Origin: Verrucomicrobiales bacterium
Lineage (GTDB): Bacteria > Verrucomicrobiota > Verrucomicrobiia > Methylacidiphilales > JAAUTS01
Assembly (NCBI GenBank): GCA_031279715.1
Contig: JAITHY010000227.1
Coordinates: 1 to 9,979 of the forward strand
DNA: 9,979 bases
Reading direction: 5' to 3'
Shown piece after piece: positions 1 to 6,178 of the stretch. The notes beneath the pieces are model-generated. The model was given only the letters and a program-made list of their open reading frames with translations. It did no database searches and was not told the origin of the DNA. How positions within the stretch are numbered: position 1 is the first letter of the stretch; each line of letters opens with the position of its first letter. Position numbers and translations under genes: made by a program.

Positions 1-936
1 GAGTTGACGGGAGGCGCTGATGCTGAGAATCGGGAGATTTTGCGGGAAACGTTTTACCGTTCGTGCATGGCGTGTTATTTGCAGGCGCTGACGCGGAACA
101 TGATGGTGACGGATGGCAATTTGGCGGATCCTCCTTTTTGGTTGAGCGAGGGGTTGACGCAACTGATGATGAAGTCGCGCCATGAGGAATATGGCAAAAT
201 CGCGCGGTATTACCAAAAATTGCGCGGGCTGCCAGCATTGGAGCAGGTGCAAAATTGGGAGGGGTTCAGCGATGGTTTTTTGGAGTCGCGCTGGCGGCAG
301 ACGTTCGCATATTGGCTGGTGAAATTCGCGACCAGGGAAATGGCGTCGCGCCAGGCGCTGACGCTGTGGTTGCAGTCCGGGAACTATGCGCAAGACCATT
401 CCTTTTTGGCGGCGAATTCGCGTAATGAAAATTGGTGGACGGACAGTGTCAGCGATGCGCCGAATTTTGCCAGACATTACGATTGGGATGAGACGCTGAC
501 GTTGTTCGAGCAACACAAACAAATCAAGGTGACGCTGAAGCCGACAAAATCGGGCGAGGAGGGGCGGCAGGAGAGGCTGTTCATCGGGGATTTGCCGGAG
601 CCGCGGCGGTTGGCGACGATTGTGCCGGTGCGCGAGAAGATTGACGCGCTGGCTGAGTTTCAGCTAAGAGCGCATCCGGCGTGGATGAAGATTATCGAGT
701 ATTATCGGTTGACGCTGGAGTTGTGGTTGACGGGGGATCAGGAGGAATTCAAGAAGTGTATTGAAGCGTCTGGAGAGCAGGAGCGGAAGGTCAGCGCGTA
801 TATGACGCTGGTGGCGGATTATATGGATTGGGTGACGGTCAACGTGGTGGTTGACTTGAACAGCGGCAAGGTGCCAAGCCATGCCAAGATCGCGCGAGGG
901 TTGATTCGCGAAACCGCTGACAGTGAGGGGAAATAA
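1..936 (+). CDS. Partial hypothetical protein, possible degenerate gluzincin (peptidase MA-like)
   Basis: The frame is open from base 1 to the TAA at 934-936, so the true start is probably upstream and about 311 C-terminal residues are visible. I do not recognise a named family. The only suggestive segment is PPFWLSEGLTQLM (from base 130), which resembles the P-x-WL-x-EG-x-A segment after the HExxH zinc motif in peptidase MA-like gluzincins. No HExxH is visible; about 30 residues earlier, where it might lie, the sequence reads LRETFYRS, so either the motif is degenerate or the resemblance is accidental. The rest is Trp- and Arg-rich and predicted soluble, with no membrane segment seen. It is the only + strand gene and converges on infB. 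It carries six copies of the CGCTGAC word, one in its last codons. A gene is near certain; the peptidase link is weak. Confidence 0.7.
   Translation, partial: ELTGGADAENREILRETFYRSCMACYLQALTRNMMVTDGNLADPPFWLSEGLTQLMMKSRHEEYGKIARYYQKLRGLPALEQVQNWEGFSDGFLESRWRQTFAYWLVKFATREMASRQALTLWLQSGNYAQDHSFLAANSRNENWWTDSVSDAPNFARHYDWDETLTLFEQHKQIKVTLKPTKSGEEGRQERLFIGDLPEPRRLATIVPVREKIDALAEFQLRAHPAWMKIIEYYRLTLELWLTGDQEEFKKCIEASGEQERKVSAYMTLVADYMDWVTVNVVVDLNSGKVPSHAKIARGLIRETADSEGK
914..929 (+). repeat. 16-nt exact repeat, copy 1 (extended CGCTGAC word)
   Basis: CCGCTGACAGTGAGGG at the 3' end of the first gene is identical to bases 3047-3062 at the 3' end of nusA. Both copies contain CGCTGACAGT, the AGT form of the window-wide word, and both sit in the last codons of their genes. 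Here it encodes T-A-D-S-E-G in the + strand reading; in nusA it is read antisense. The identity reaches six bases beyond the 10-mer, which could be chance or a longer ancestral element. Confidence 0.6.
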
Positions 937-937
937 A

Positions 938-964
938 CCCGTCACAGTGACTGCGGGATTTTTT
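938..964. terminator. Weak hairpin at the convergent junction, possible bidirectional terminator
   Basis: Bases 938-957 can fold as CCCG-TCA-(CAG)-TGA with CGGG closing the outer stem and a 3-nt bulge. On the + strand six T residues follow at 959-964, so this could end the first gene. On the minus strand the hairpin is followed by a TTTATTT stretch and could end infB. It overlaps the last codons of infB (Pro-Gln-Ser-Leu-stop). The stem is short and bulged, so efficiency is uncertain. Confidence 0.4.
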
Positions 965-2981
965 CGAGGACGTAGCACTCAATGACATCGCCTTCAAGAT
1001 AGTCGTTGAAATTGCCGAGGCGGATGCCGCATTCCATGCCGGCGCGCACTTCGCTGACATCGTCTTGGAAGCGCTTGAGCGTTTGAATGGCGCCGTCGTA
1101 GATGTGTTGTCCTTTGCGGAGGACACGGGCGCGTCCGGAGCGGGTGATGCGTCCGTTTTCCACCAGACAGCCGGCGACGGGGTATTTGGTGAGGTCGAAA
1201 ACTTTTTTGACCAGAGCTTTGCCAGCGTGACTTTCCCGCGTTTCGGGTTCGAGCAAGCCCGCCATCGCCTCTTTCACTTGGTCGATGAGTTCGTAGATGA
1301 TGCTGAAGAGTTTGATTTGCACTTCCTCGCGCTTGGCCGCGGTGGCGGCGGCGTTGTCGGTTTTGGTTCCGAAGCCGATGATGACGGCTTGGGATGCTTT
1401 GGCGAGCAGAACATCGTTGACGGAGATGGGGCCGGCGGCGGTGAGGACGAAGTTGAGTTCAACTTTTTCCCCGGGAATTTTTTTGAGTGATTCAACGATG
1501 GCTTCGAGCGAGCCTTGCACGTCGGTTTTGAGTACGACGTTCAGCGTTTTCTTTTGACCTTCAGCGATGTTGGCAAAAAGATTTTCGAGCGTGACGGCCC
1601 GTCCGGTGCCGAGTTTGGTCATGCGGTCAGACGCGGTGCGTTCCTCGGCGACCTGGCGGGCTTCGCGTTCGTTGCGCATGACGATGAATTCCTCACCGGG
1701 CGAGGGGCTGCCATTGAAGCCGAGCACGCGGACGGGAGTGGACGGCCCGGCGGATTTGATGGTATTGCCTCGGTCGTCGATGAGGGCTTTGACTTTGCCC
1801 CAATACGGTCCGCAGATGAAGGCATCGCCGATTTTTAACGTGCCGTGTTGGATGATGATGGTGGCGTTTGGACCTCGTCCGACATCGATTTGGCTTTCAA
1901 TGACCGCGCCGCGGGCGGAGCCTTTGGTATCGGTGCGGAGTTCGAGCATTTCCGCCTGGAGCAGCAAGGCGTCGATAAATTCGTTGATGCCGGTGCCTTT
2001 GGTGGCGGAGAGGGGACAGCAAAGTGTGGTGCCGCCCCAGTCTTCGGGTGCGAGACCTTTTTCCTGGAGTTGGCCTTTGACGCGGTCAATGTTGGCGCCG
2101 GGCAGGTCGATTTTGTTAATGGCCACCATGATGGCGAAATGGTTGGGGTTCGCCGCTGACGCCGCCTTGGCGTGGGAGATGGCTTCCAGTGTGGTCGGCA
2201 TCAGTCCATCGTCAGCGGCGACGAGAATGACGGCGATATCGGTGACATTGGCGCCGCGCGCGCGCATGGCGGTGAAGGCTTCGTGACCGGGGGTGTCGAG
2301 GAAGGTGAGTTTGTGCCCGTTATGCTCGACCATGTACGCGCCGATGTGTTGCGTGATGCCGCCCGCTTCACCGGCGGCGACGCGTGTTTTGCGGATGGCA
2401 TCAATGAGCGAGGTTTTGCCGTGGTCGACATGCCCCATAACCGTGATGACTGGCGGGCGCAATGGCAGCGTAGTCGCTTCTTCTTCCGGCAACTCTTCGA
2501 TGACCGGCGGATTTGGCGGAATTACAATGACTTGCTCGACATTGTGAACGCCAGCGCCTTTTTCGCGGCGCTCGACTTCGAATTTAAAGCCCTTCGCCTT
2601 GCAAATTTTCGCCGCCACCTCGTCCTCGATTTTTTGATTGAGCGTGGCGAAGATATTCATCTCCATCAACTGATGGACAACTTGGAAGGGTTTTAACCCC
2701 AGCTTTTCCGCCAGTTCCTTGACGATAATTGGCGGTTTCATCATGATGACCACAGGCTCTGGCACGGTGGGTTCGGGTGGCGGCGTGACAGTCAGCGTGT
2801 CTGGGGTCGTTGACTCTTCTTTTTTCGCGTTTTTGGGTTTTGCGGAGGCTTTTGATTTGGCGGGAGCGTCAGAGGCCTTTTTGAGCGCGGGCTTTTTTGC
2901 CGGAGACTTGGCGGCAGCAGGTTTCTTTGCCTTGGTTGTTTCCGCGGCGTCGCCGGATTTTTTTGTCGAGTCAGCAGCCAT
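942..2981 (-). CDS. infB: Translation initiation factor IF-2
   Basis: IF-2 is the GTPase that places fMet-tRNA on the 30S subunit and promotes 50S joining. The 679 residues show: a Lys/Ala/Pro-rich low-complexity region (about 1-75); an IF2_N-like domain (about 84-135); the G domain with GHVDHGKT (183-190), switch I GGITQHIGAY (207-216), DTPGHEAF with the catalytic-type His at 233, and NKID (289-292); then beta-barrel domains and the C-terminal fMet-tRNA-binding domain. An extra SAANPNH stretch (275-281) sits just before the strand leading to NKID, where most IF-2s go straight from HAKA to the hydrophobic strand. The ATG lies 6 nt after the nusA stop. The only good ribosome-binding-like sequence, GGGAGG (3001-3006), is 19 nt upstream inside nusA, so translational coupling is likely. 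No rbfA or truB follows; the next gene is convergent. Confidence 0.97.
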   Translation of the reverse strand: MAADSTKKSGDAAETTKAKKPAAAKSPAKKPALKKASDAPAKSKASAKPKNAKKEESTTPDTLTVTPPPEPTVPEPVVIMMKPPIIVKELAEKLGLKPFQVVHQLMEMNIFATLNQKIEDEVAAKICKAKGFKFEVERREKGAGVHNVEQVIVIPPNPPVIEELPEEEATTLPLRPPVITVMGHVDHGKTSLIDAIRKTRVAAGEAGGITQHIGAYMVEHNGHKLTFLDTPGHEAFTAMRARGANVTDIAVILVAADDGLMPTTLEAISHAKAASAANPNHFAIMVAINKIDLPGANIDRVKGQLQEKGLAPEDWGGTTLCCPLSATKGTGINEFIDALLLQAEMLELRTDTKGSARGAVIESQIDVGRGPNATIIIQHGTLKIGDAFICGPYWGKVKALIDDRGNTIKSAGPSTPVRVLGFNGSPSPGEEFIVMRNEREARQVAEERTASDRMTKLGTGRAVTLENLFANIAEGQKKTLNVVLKTDVQGSLEAIVESLKKIPGEKVELNFVLTAAGPISVNDVLLAKASQAVIIGFGTKTDNAAATAAKREEVQIKLFSIIYELIDQVKEAMAGLLEPETRESHAGKALVKKVFDLTKYPVAGCLVENGRITRSGRARVLRKGQHIYDGAIQTLKRFQDDVSEVRAGMECGIRLGNFNDYLEGDVIECYVLEKIPQSL

Positions 2982-2987
2982 AAATAA

Positions 2988-4253
2988 TTAGGTGGTCGCG
3001 CCTCCCTTGGAGACGGTTGCCTTTTCCAAAATTGATTTGATAACGTCCGCTGACAGTGAGGGAATCGCCTCCTGAATGTCAGCGGCTTCGGTCTGTTCCA
3101 AAACCTCAATGTTCGGGAATCCGGACTTTACCAGCAGCACCGCGGTCTCGTTGTCGATGGCGAGTTGCCTCATCAATTTTTGCGCGGCGTTGGCGAATTT
3201 GTCCTCAAAGGTTTGCTCTTGATTTTCTTCGCGGTCAATGTCGATTTCCCAGCCGGTCATTTTCGCGGTGAGGCGCGCGTTCTGTCCGCGTCGGCCAATG
3301 GCGATGGAGAGGTTTTCCTCGTCAACCGTGACTTTGACGCGCTTGCCTTCCTTGTCAATGGTGAGATGCTTGAGCTTTGCGGGTTTGAGCGCCTCAATGA
3401 CCAAGTCGCGGATATTGTCCGACCAGCGGAACAAATCAATTTTTTCATTGTTCAACTCGCGAACAATGTTTTTTACCCGGGTCCCGCGCAAGCCGACGCA
3501 CGCGCCCACGGGATCGACTTTCTCGTCGCTCGACCACACGGCAATTTTGGTGCGATAGCCCGCCTCGCGCGCGAGCGATTTGATTTCCACTGTGCCGTCG
3601 TGCAATTCGTTCACTTCAAGCTCAAACAAGCGGCGCACGAAATTCGGATGGCTGCGCGACAAAATAATTTGCGGCCCCCGCAAGGCGGGGTCAACAGTCA
3701 CAACCAGCGCGCGAATGCGTTCGCCCGGGGAATATTCCTCCGTCGGCACGCGCTCTTTGGCCGGCATGATGGCCTCGAACTTGCCGAGGTCAATGATAAC
3801 GTCGGAGCGCTCAAACCGCCGTACGATGCCGGTGACGATGTCGCCGACGCGGTCTTTGAACTCGTCAATAATCATGCCTTTTTCGATGCTGCGGACACTT
3901 TGGTTCAATGTTTGCTTAAACACTTGCGCCGCGATGCGGCCCAACTCGGCGGGCGGAATTTCCATCTCCACCAAGTCGCCAATCTTGGTGAGTGGGTTCT
4001 TGGCGCGCGCCTTGATGAGCGGGATTTCGTCGTAAGCGCGGGGCGAGGTGACTTGCTCCACCGCTTTTACGCTGGCGTAGGCTTGGATGCGCCCGCTCTT
4101 GGCGTCCATTTGGACGCGGATGTCGCGGGTGACGCCGAAACTTTTTCTGGCGGCGGAAATCAAGGCTTGTTCAATCGCCTTAATCATCACGCTCCGGCTA
4201 ATGCCTTTTTCCTTCTCCATGTAATCGAGAACCGCTGAAAATTCCTGACTCAT
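2988..4253 (-). CDS. nusA: Transcription termination/antitermination factor NusA
   Basis: NusA binds RNA polymerase and nascent RNA to modulate pausing, intrinsic termination and antitermination. From the ATG at 4253 (MSQEFSAVLDYMEKEKGISR) the protein has 421 residues: an RNAP-binding N-terminal domain (1 to about 130), an S1 domain (about 135-200, with VGDIVTGIVRR and IIDLGKFEAIMP), KH1 (about 245-290, VGLRGTRVKNI), KH2 (about 310-342, IAIGRRGQNARL) and a short C-terminal helical segment (about 352-412). I chose this start because it matches the usual NusA N-terminus and has GGAAAG (4263-4268) 9 nt upstream, the clearest ribosome-binding site in the window. Upstream in-frame ATGs at 4343 and 4352 would add 30-33 residues encoded by the terminator hairpin; see the leader entries. 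rimP, normally just upstream, is absent. Both CGCTGAC words in this gene lie in its last 31 codons. Confidence 0.96.
   Translation of the reverse strand: MSQEFSAVLDYMEKEKGISRSVMIKAIEQALISAARKSFGVTRDIRVQMDAKSGRIQAYASVKAVEQVTSPRAYDEIPLIKARAKNPLTKIGDLVEMEIPPAELGRIAAQVFKQTLNQSVRSIEKGMIIDEFKDRVGDIVTGIVRRFERSDVIIDLGKFEAIMPAKERVPTEEYSPGERIRALVVTVDPALRGPQIILSRSHPNFVRRLFELEVNELHDGTVEIKSLAREAGYRTKIAVWSSDEKVDPVGACVGLRGTRVKNIVRELNNEKIDLFRWSDNIRDLVIEALKPAKLKHLTIDKEGKRVKVTVDEENLSIAIGRRGQNARLTAKMTGWEIDIDREENQEQTFEDKFANAAQKLMRQLAIDNETAVLLVKSGFPNIEVLEQTEAADIQEAIPSLSADVIKSILEKATVSKGGATT
3047..3062 (-). repeat. 16-nt exact repeat, copy 2 (extended CGCTGAC word)
   Basis: Same 16 bases as 914-929 when read on the + strand, here inside the end of nusA (coding Leu-Ser-Ala-Asp-Val on the minus strand). 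A further CGCTGACATT word in the opposite orientation lies 24 bases away (GTCAGC at 3078-3083). Confidence 0.6.
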
Positions 4254-4262
4254 ATCGTATAT

Positions 4263-4268
4263 CTTTCC
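4263..4268 (-). promoter_or_regulatory. Ribosome binding site of nusA
   Basis: GGAAAG lies 9 nt before the ATG at 4253 and decides the nusA start. It lies a short distance after the terminator hairpin, so translation can begin only on transcripts that read through it. Confidence 0.6.
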
Positions 4269-4284
4269 AAAACTTGGTTGCGGG

Positions 4285-4319
4285 AAAAAAAAAGTGGAAA
4301 CCGAAACGGATTCCACTTT
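4285..4319 (-). terminator. Strong intrinsic terminator in the nusA leader, probable attenuator
   Basis: On the minus strand AAAGTGGAA (4319-4311) pairs with TTCCACTTT (4299-4291). A T-T mismatch and an inner CCG/CGG pair closed by a TTT loop complete the stem. The RNA then continues into an unbroken run of T (nine bases from 4293 to 4285, three of them shared with the stem). This is the shape of a Rho-independent terminator pointing toward nusA. It ends only about 32 nt before the nusA ATG, leaving no room for another promoter, so nusA expression from upstream promoters must pass through it. It could also end the trmL operon, but that stop codon is about 185 nt away and a promoter lies between. 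Confidence 0.8.
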
Positions 4320-4347
4320 GTCTAGTCCCGCTTGTAAAACCATTGGC

Positions 4348-4375
4348 AGCATAGAGAAATTTGCCGATAGGTCAA
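4348..4375 (-). promoter_or_regulatory. Sigma70-type promoter for nusA-infB
   Basis: TTGACC (4375-4370) and TATGCT (4353-4348) are separated by 16 nt on the minus strand, close to the sigma70 consensus TTGACA/TATAAT. Transcription would begin near 4343-4341, giving a leader of about 90 nt that contains the terminator at 4285-4319. The spacer around it is AT-rich and non-coding, which supports the call. Confidence 0.6.
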
Positions 4376-4503
4376 CCCCTTAAATGTGATTTTACGAAAA
4401 AATTAAGAAAAAAAGGCCGCTGACGGTGGTAAATTAGGGATAAATTAATAAAAATATAATGACAGGATTTATGCTGTTTTGCAAGAAACTGATTTTTAAT
4501 TGG

Positions 4504-4962
4504 TTATGAGTTGATTTGCCGGATGGCTTCGTAGAGGACGATGCCAACGCTGGTGGCCAGGTTGAGGCTGCGCGCCGCCGGATTTGCCATGGGAATAGTC
4601 AGACAACGGTCAGCGTCAGCGGCGAGCAGACTTGCGGACAAGCCTTTGGTTTCGCGTCCGAAGACCAGGTAGTCGCCGTCGTGAAAGCGGACGGCGGTGT
4701 AGGGGCGGGCGGTTTTCGTCGTCAGCAGAAACATCCGGGCGCCGCTGACAGTCACACTTGCGGTGAAAGTTGGCCAATCTCGCCAAGTTTGCCAGTCGAC
4801 GAGTTGCCAGTAATCCATGCCGGCGCGCTTGAGTTGTTTTTCATCAAGTGAAAAACCGAGCGGTTCAATGAGGTGCAGCTTGCTGCCGGTGGCGGCGCAC
4901 AGGCGGGCGATGTTGCCGGTGTTGGGCGGAATTTCGGGTTCGACTAAAACGATATGAAACAT
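4504..4962 (-). CDS. trmL: tRNA (cytidine/uridine-34 2'-O)-methyltransferase TrmL
   Basis: A small SPOUT-class methyltransferase of the TrmL/YibK type, which uses S-adenosylmethionine to 2'-O-methylate the wobble base of leucine tRNAs in Escherichia coli. The 152 residues match the usual length (about 150-160). The N-terminus reads MFHIVLVEPEIPPNTGNIARLCA, carrying the NTGNIAR signature at 14-20. The cofactor-binding trefoil knot is indicated by FGRETKGL (101-108), IPM (123-125) and RSLNLATSVGIVLYE (131-145). The ATG lies 5 nt after the truA stop with no clear Shine-Dalgarno sequence, suggesting coupling to truA. It is the last gene of the block before the spacer. It carries three CGCTGAC words, one encoding Thr-Val-Ser-Gly (71-74). 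Target specificity is inferred from the family. Confidence 0.92.
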   Translation of the reverse strand: MFHIVLVEPEIPPNTGNIARLCAATGSKLHLIEPLGFSLDEKQLKRAGMDYWQLVDWQTWRDWPTFTASVTVSGARMFLLTTKTARPYTAVRFHDGDYLVFGRETKGLSASLLAADADRCLTIPMANPAARSLNLATSVGIVLYEAIRQINS

Positions 4963-4967
4963 GGCAT

Positions 4968-5762
4968 TCAGGATAATTTTTGAGATTGTTTGGATGGGGT
5001 TCGCTGAGCGGCTGTTTTATAAAAAACCTTGTGCAAATACAGGCCGTGCGCGGGCGCGGTGTTTGGCGCGACGCCGCGGCATTTGGCGTTGAGGATTTGC
5101 CTGGTCTCGCTGGCGGTGAGCCGGCCCAAGCCAACTGTGACAAGCGCGCCGACGATGTTCCGCACCATGCGGTACAAAAATCCCGCGCCGCGCACGCTGA
5201 CGGTGATGAGCGGCCCGTTGACGCTGACGCTGACGTGCGTGACGCGCCGCACCGTGGTCGCGCGAGCATAGCCCGGATTGCTGGTGAAGGACGCGAAATC
5301 ATGTTCGCCGACGAACAGCCGCGCGGCTTTTTTCATTTCCGTGATGTTCAGCGGGCGCGGAATGTGCCACGAGCGGTTGATTTCAAACGGGTCTTGGAAC
5401 GGATGGTTGCAAATGCGATAGCGGTATTCCTTGCCTTTGGCGGAGAAGCGGGCGTGGAAGTCATCGTCAGCGTATTGCGCGCGAGTCACGCGGATTTGCG
5501 GCGGCAGGTGATGATTCAACGCGGCTTGCAACGCTGACAGTGACTTGAATTTTGCCGCCGCCTTGAAGTGGGCGATTTGAGCGTCAGCGTGCACGCCGGA
5601 GTCGGTGCGGCCGGAGCCGTGCAGCGTGATGCGCTCGCCCCAGCAACGCGCCAGCACGCGCTCAAGGTGGCCTTGTACGGTGGCGGGGTTGGCCTGGATT
5701 TGCCAGCCTTTGAACAACGTGCCATCGTAGCTGACGGTCAGTTTGTGATTGCGAATTTTCAT
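4968..5762 (-). CDS. truA: tRNA pseudouridine synthase A (positions 38-40)
   Basis: TruA converts uridines 38, 39 and 40 of the anticodon stem-loop to pseudouridine. The 264 residues match the family's usual length. GSGRTDSGVHA (49-59) contains the catalytic aspartate at 54. Other family segments are YDGTLFKGWQIQ near the N-terminus, KGKEYRYRICN, the GEHDFASFTS segment, and GAGFLYRMVRNIVGALVTVG near the C-terminus. The ATG overlaps the ruvX stop by 4 nt (ATGA) and has no Shine-Dalgarno sequence, so termination-reinitiation is likely. Six CGCTGAC words fall in this gene, three of them crowded between 5195 and 5238, where the protein reads VSVSVNGPLITVSVRG. A seventh, imperfect inverted pair (CTGACCGTCAG on the minus strand) encodes KLTVS at the N-terminus. 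Confidence 0.96.
   Translation of the reverse strand: MKIRNHKLTVSYDGTLFKGWQIQANPATVQGHLERVLARCWGERITLHGSGRTDSGVHADAQIAHFKAAAKFKSLSALQAALNHHLPPQIRVTRAQYADDDFHARFSAKGKEYRYRICNHPFQDPFEINRSWHIPRPLNITEMKKAARLFVGEHDFASFTSNPGYARATTVRRVTHVSVSVNGPLITVSVRGAGFLYRMVRNIVGALVTVGLGRLTASETRQILNAKCRGVAPNTAPAHGLYLHKVFYKTAAQRTPSKQSQKLS
5195..5238 (+). repeat. Cluster of CGCTGAC words inside truA
   Basis: Three same-orientation words (GCTGAC at 5196, 5223 and 5229) occur in 44 bases, the last two directly abutting. Related words (GTTGACG, GCGTGACG) lie between or next to them. This is the densest cluster in the window. The encoded beta-strand alternates Val with Ser/Thr, so the DNA word and a tolerant protein segment coincide. 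Confidence 0.6.
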
Positions 5763-6178
5763 CGGGGCGGGAAGTCCAGGTATGATTGTAATATTACGCA
5801 GGCGGAGTTGCTGTCGATGAGATTTTTTTGTTGACGGGAATTTTTGCCCGCTTCGTGCAGGCGGCGGGAGGCTTCGACGGTGCTGAGGCGTTCGTCCACG
5901 TTTTTGATTTCCACCGTCAGCGACGCGCGCAATTGCGCGGTGAATTTTTTGGCTTTTTCCGCGGACATTCCGTAACTGCCGTCCATATTGCGGGGCACTC
6001 CGATGATGATGAGGGTGGCATTTTTTTCCACGGTCAGCGCGCGGAGTTGCCCGGCGATTTTTTTGATTGAGCCGTTGTTGGCGATGAATGGCAGCGGCGA
6101 GGCGAGCGTCAGCGTTTCGTCGCTGATGGCGACGCCGATGCGTTTGTCGCCGTAATCAAGCGCGAGGTAGCGGCTCAT
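5759..6178 (-). CDS. ruvX: RuvX/YqgF, putative pre-16S rRNA nuclease (Holliday-junction-resolvase fold)
   Basis: An RNase H-fold nuclease of the RuvX/YqgF family, linked in Escherichia coli to 16S rRNA 5'-end maturation. The start is the ATG at 6178 (MSRYLALDYGDKRIGVAISD), giving 139 residues, the normal length. An in-frame extension upstream reads as Arg-rich nonsense inside trpA. Family motifs are: ALDYGDKRIGVAISD with the first acidic residue in the DYG segment (6-20); IIIGVPRNMDGSYG, a variant of the GxP...G segment; VDERLSTVEASRRL with the second acidic residue; and DSNSACVILQSYL near the C-terminus, where families usually have D-x-x-AA-x-x-ILQ-x-YL. The ATG overlaps the trpA stop by 4 nt (ATGA), and the stop overlaps the truA ATG by 4 nt. 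It carries three CGCTGAC words, all in the same orientation. Confidence 0.93.
   Translation of the reverse strand: MSRYLALDYGDKRIGVAISDETLTLASPLPFIANNGSIKKIAGQLRALTVEKNATLIIIGVPRNMDGSYGMSAEKAKKFTAQLRASLTVEIKNVDERLSTVEASRRLHEAGKNSRQQKNLIDSNSACVILQSYLDFPPR

Larger units (their letters stand above)
4254..4503. other. Intergenic spacer between trmL and nusA
   Basis: This 250-nt gap is the only long non-coding stretch. The nusA side (4254-4375) holds the ribosome-binding site, attenuator and promoter. The trmL side (4380-4503) is strongly AT-rich, unlike its surroundings. It contains the only intergenic copy of the CGCTGAC word (CCGCTGACGGT on the + strand, 4417-4427). On the minus strand this reads CCG-TCAG-CGG and can form a 3-bp hairpin, followed by seven T residues (4414-4408) after CC, so it may weakly terminate trmL. 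I see no conserved ORF, tRNA or recognisable riboswitch here. Confidence 0.6.

Noticed and set aside
2172..2696. + strand open frame opposite the infB G domain
   Set aside because: Antisense of a conserved GTPase domain, with composition typical of a shadow frame.
3165..4238. Long + strand open frame (357 codons) opposite nusA
   Set aside because: It is the antisense shadow of nusA, whose domains are unmistakable; the translation has no recognisable motif.
4455..4460. TATAAT on the + strand in the spacer
   Set aside because: No matching -35 element about 17 nt upstream, and it would drive antisense transcription into trmL; likely chance in AT-rich DNA.
4380..4503. tRNA, riboswitch or small gene in the AT-rich half of the spacer
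   Set aside because: No cloverleaf, conserved aptamer pattern or ORF with a ribosome-binding site could be found by eye.
5195..5238. CRISPR or tandem repeat array in truA
   Set aside because: Repeats are too short and irregular, lie within a conserved gene, and belong to the window-wide word family.
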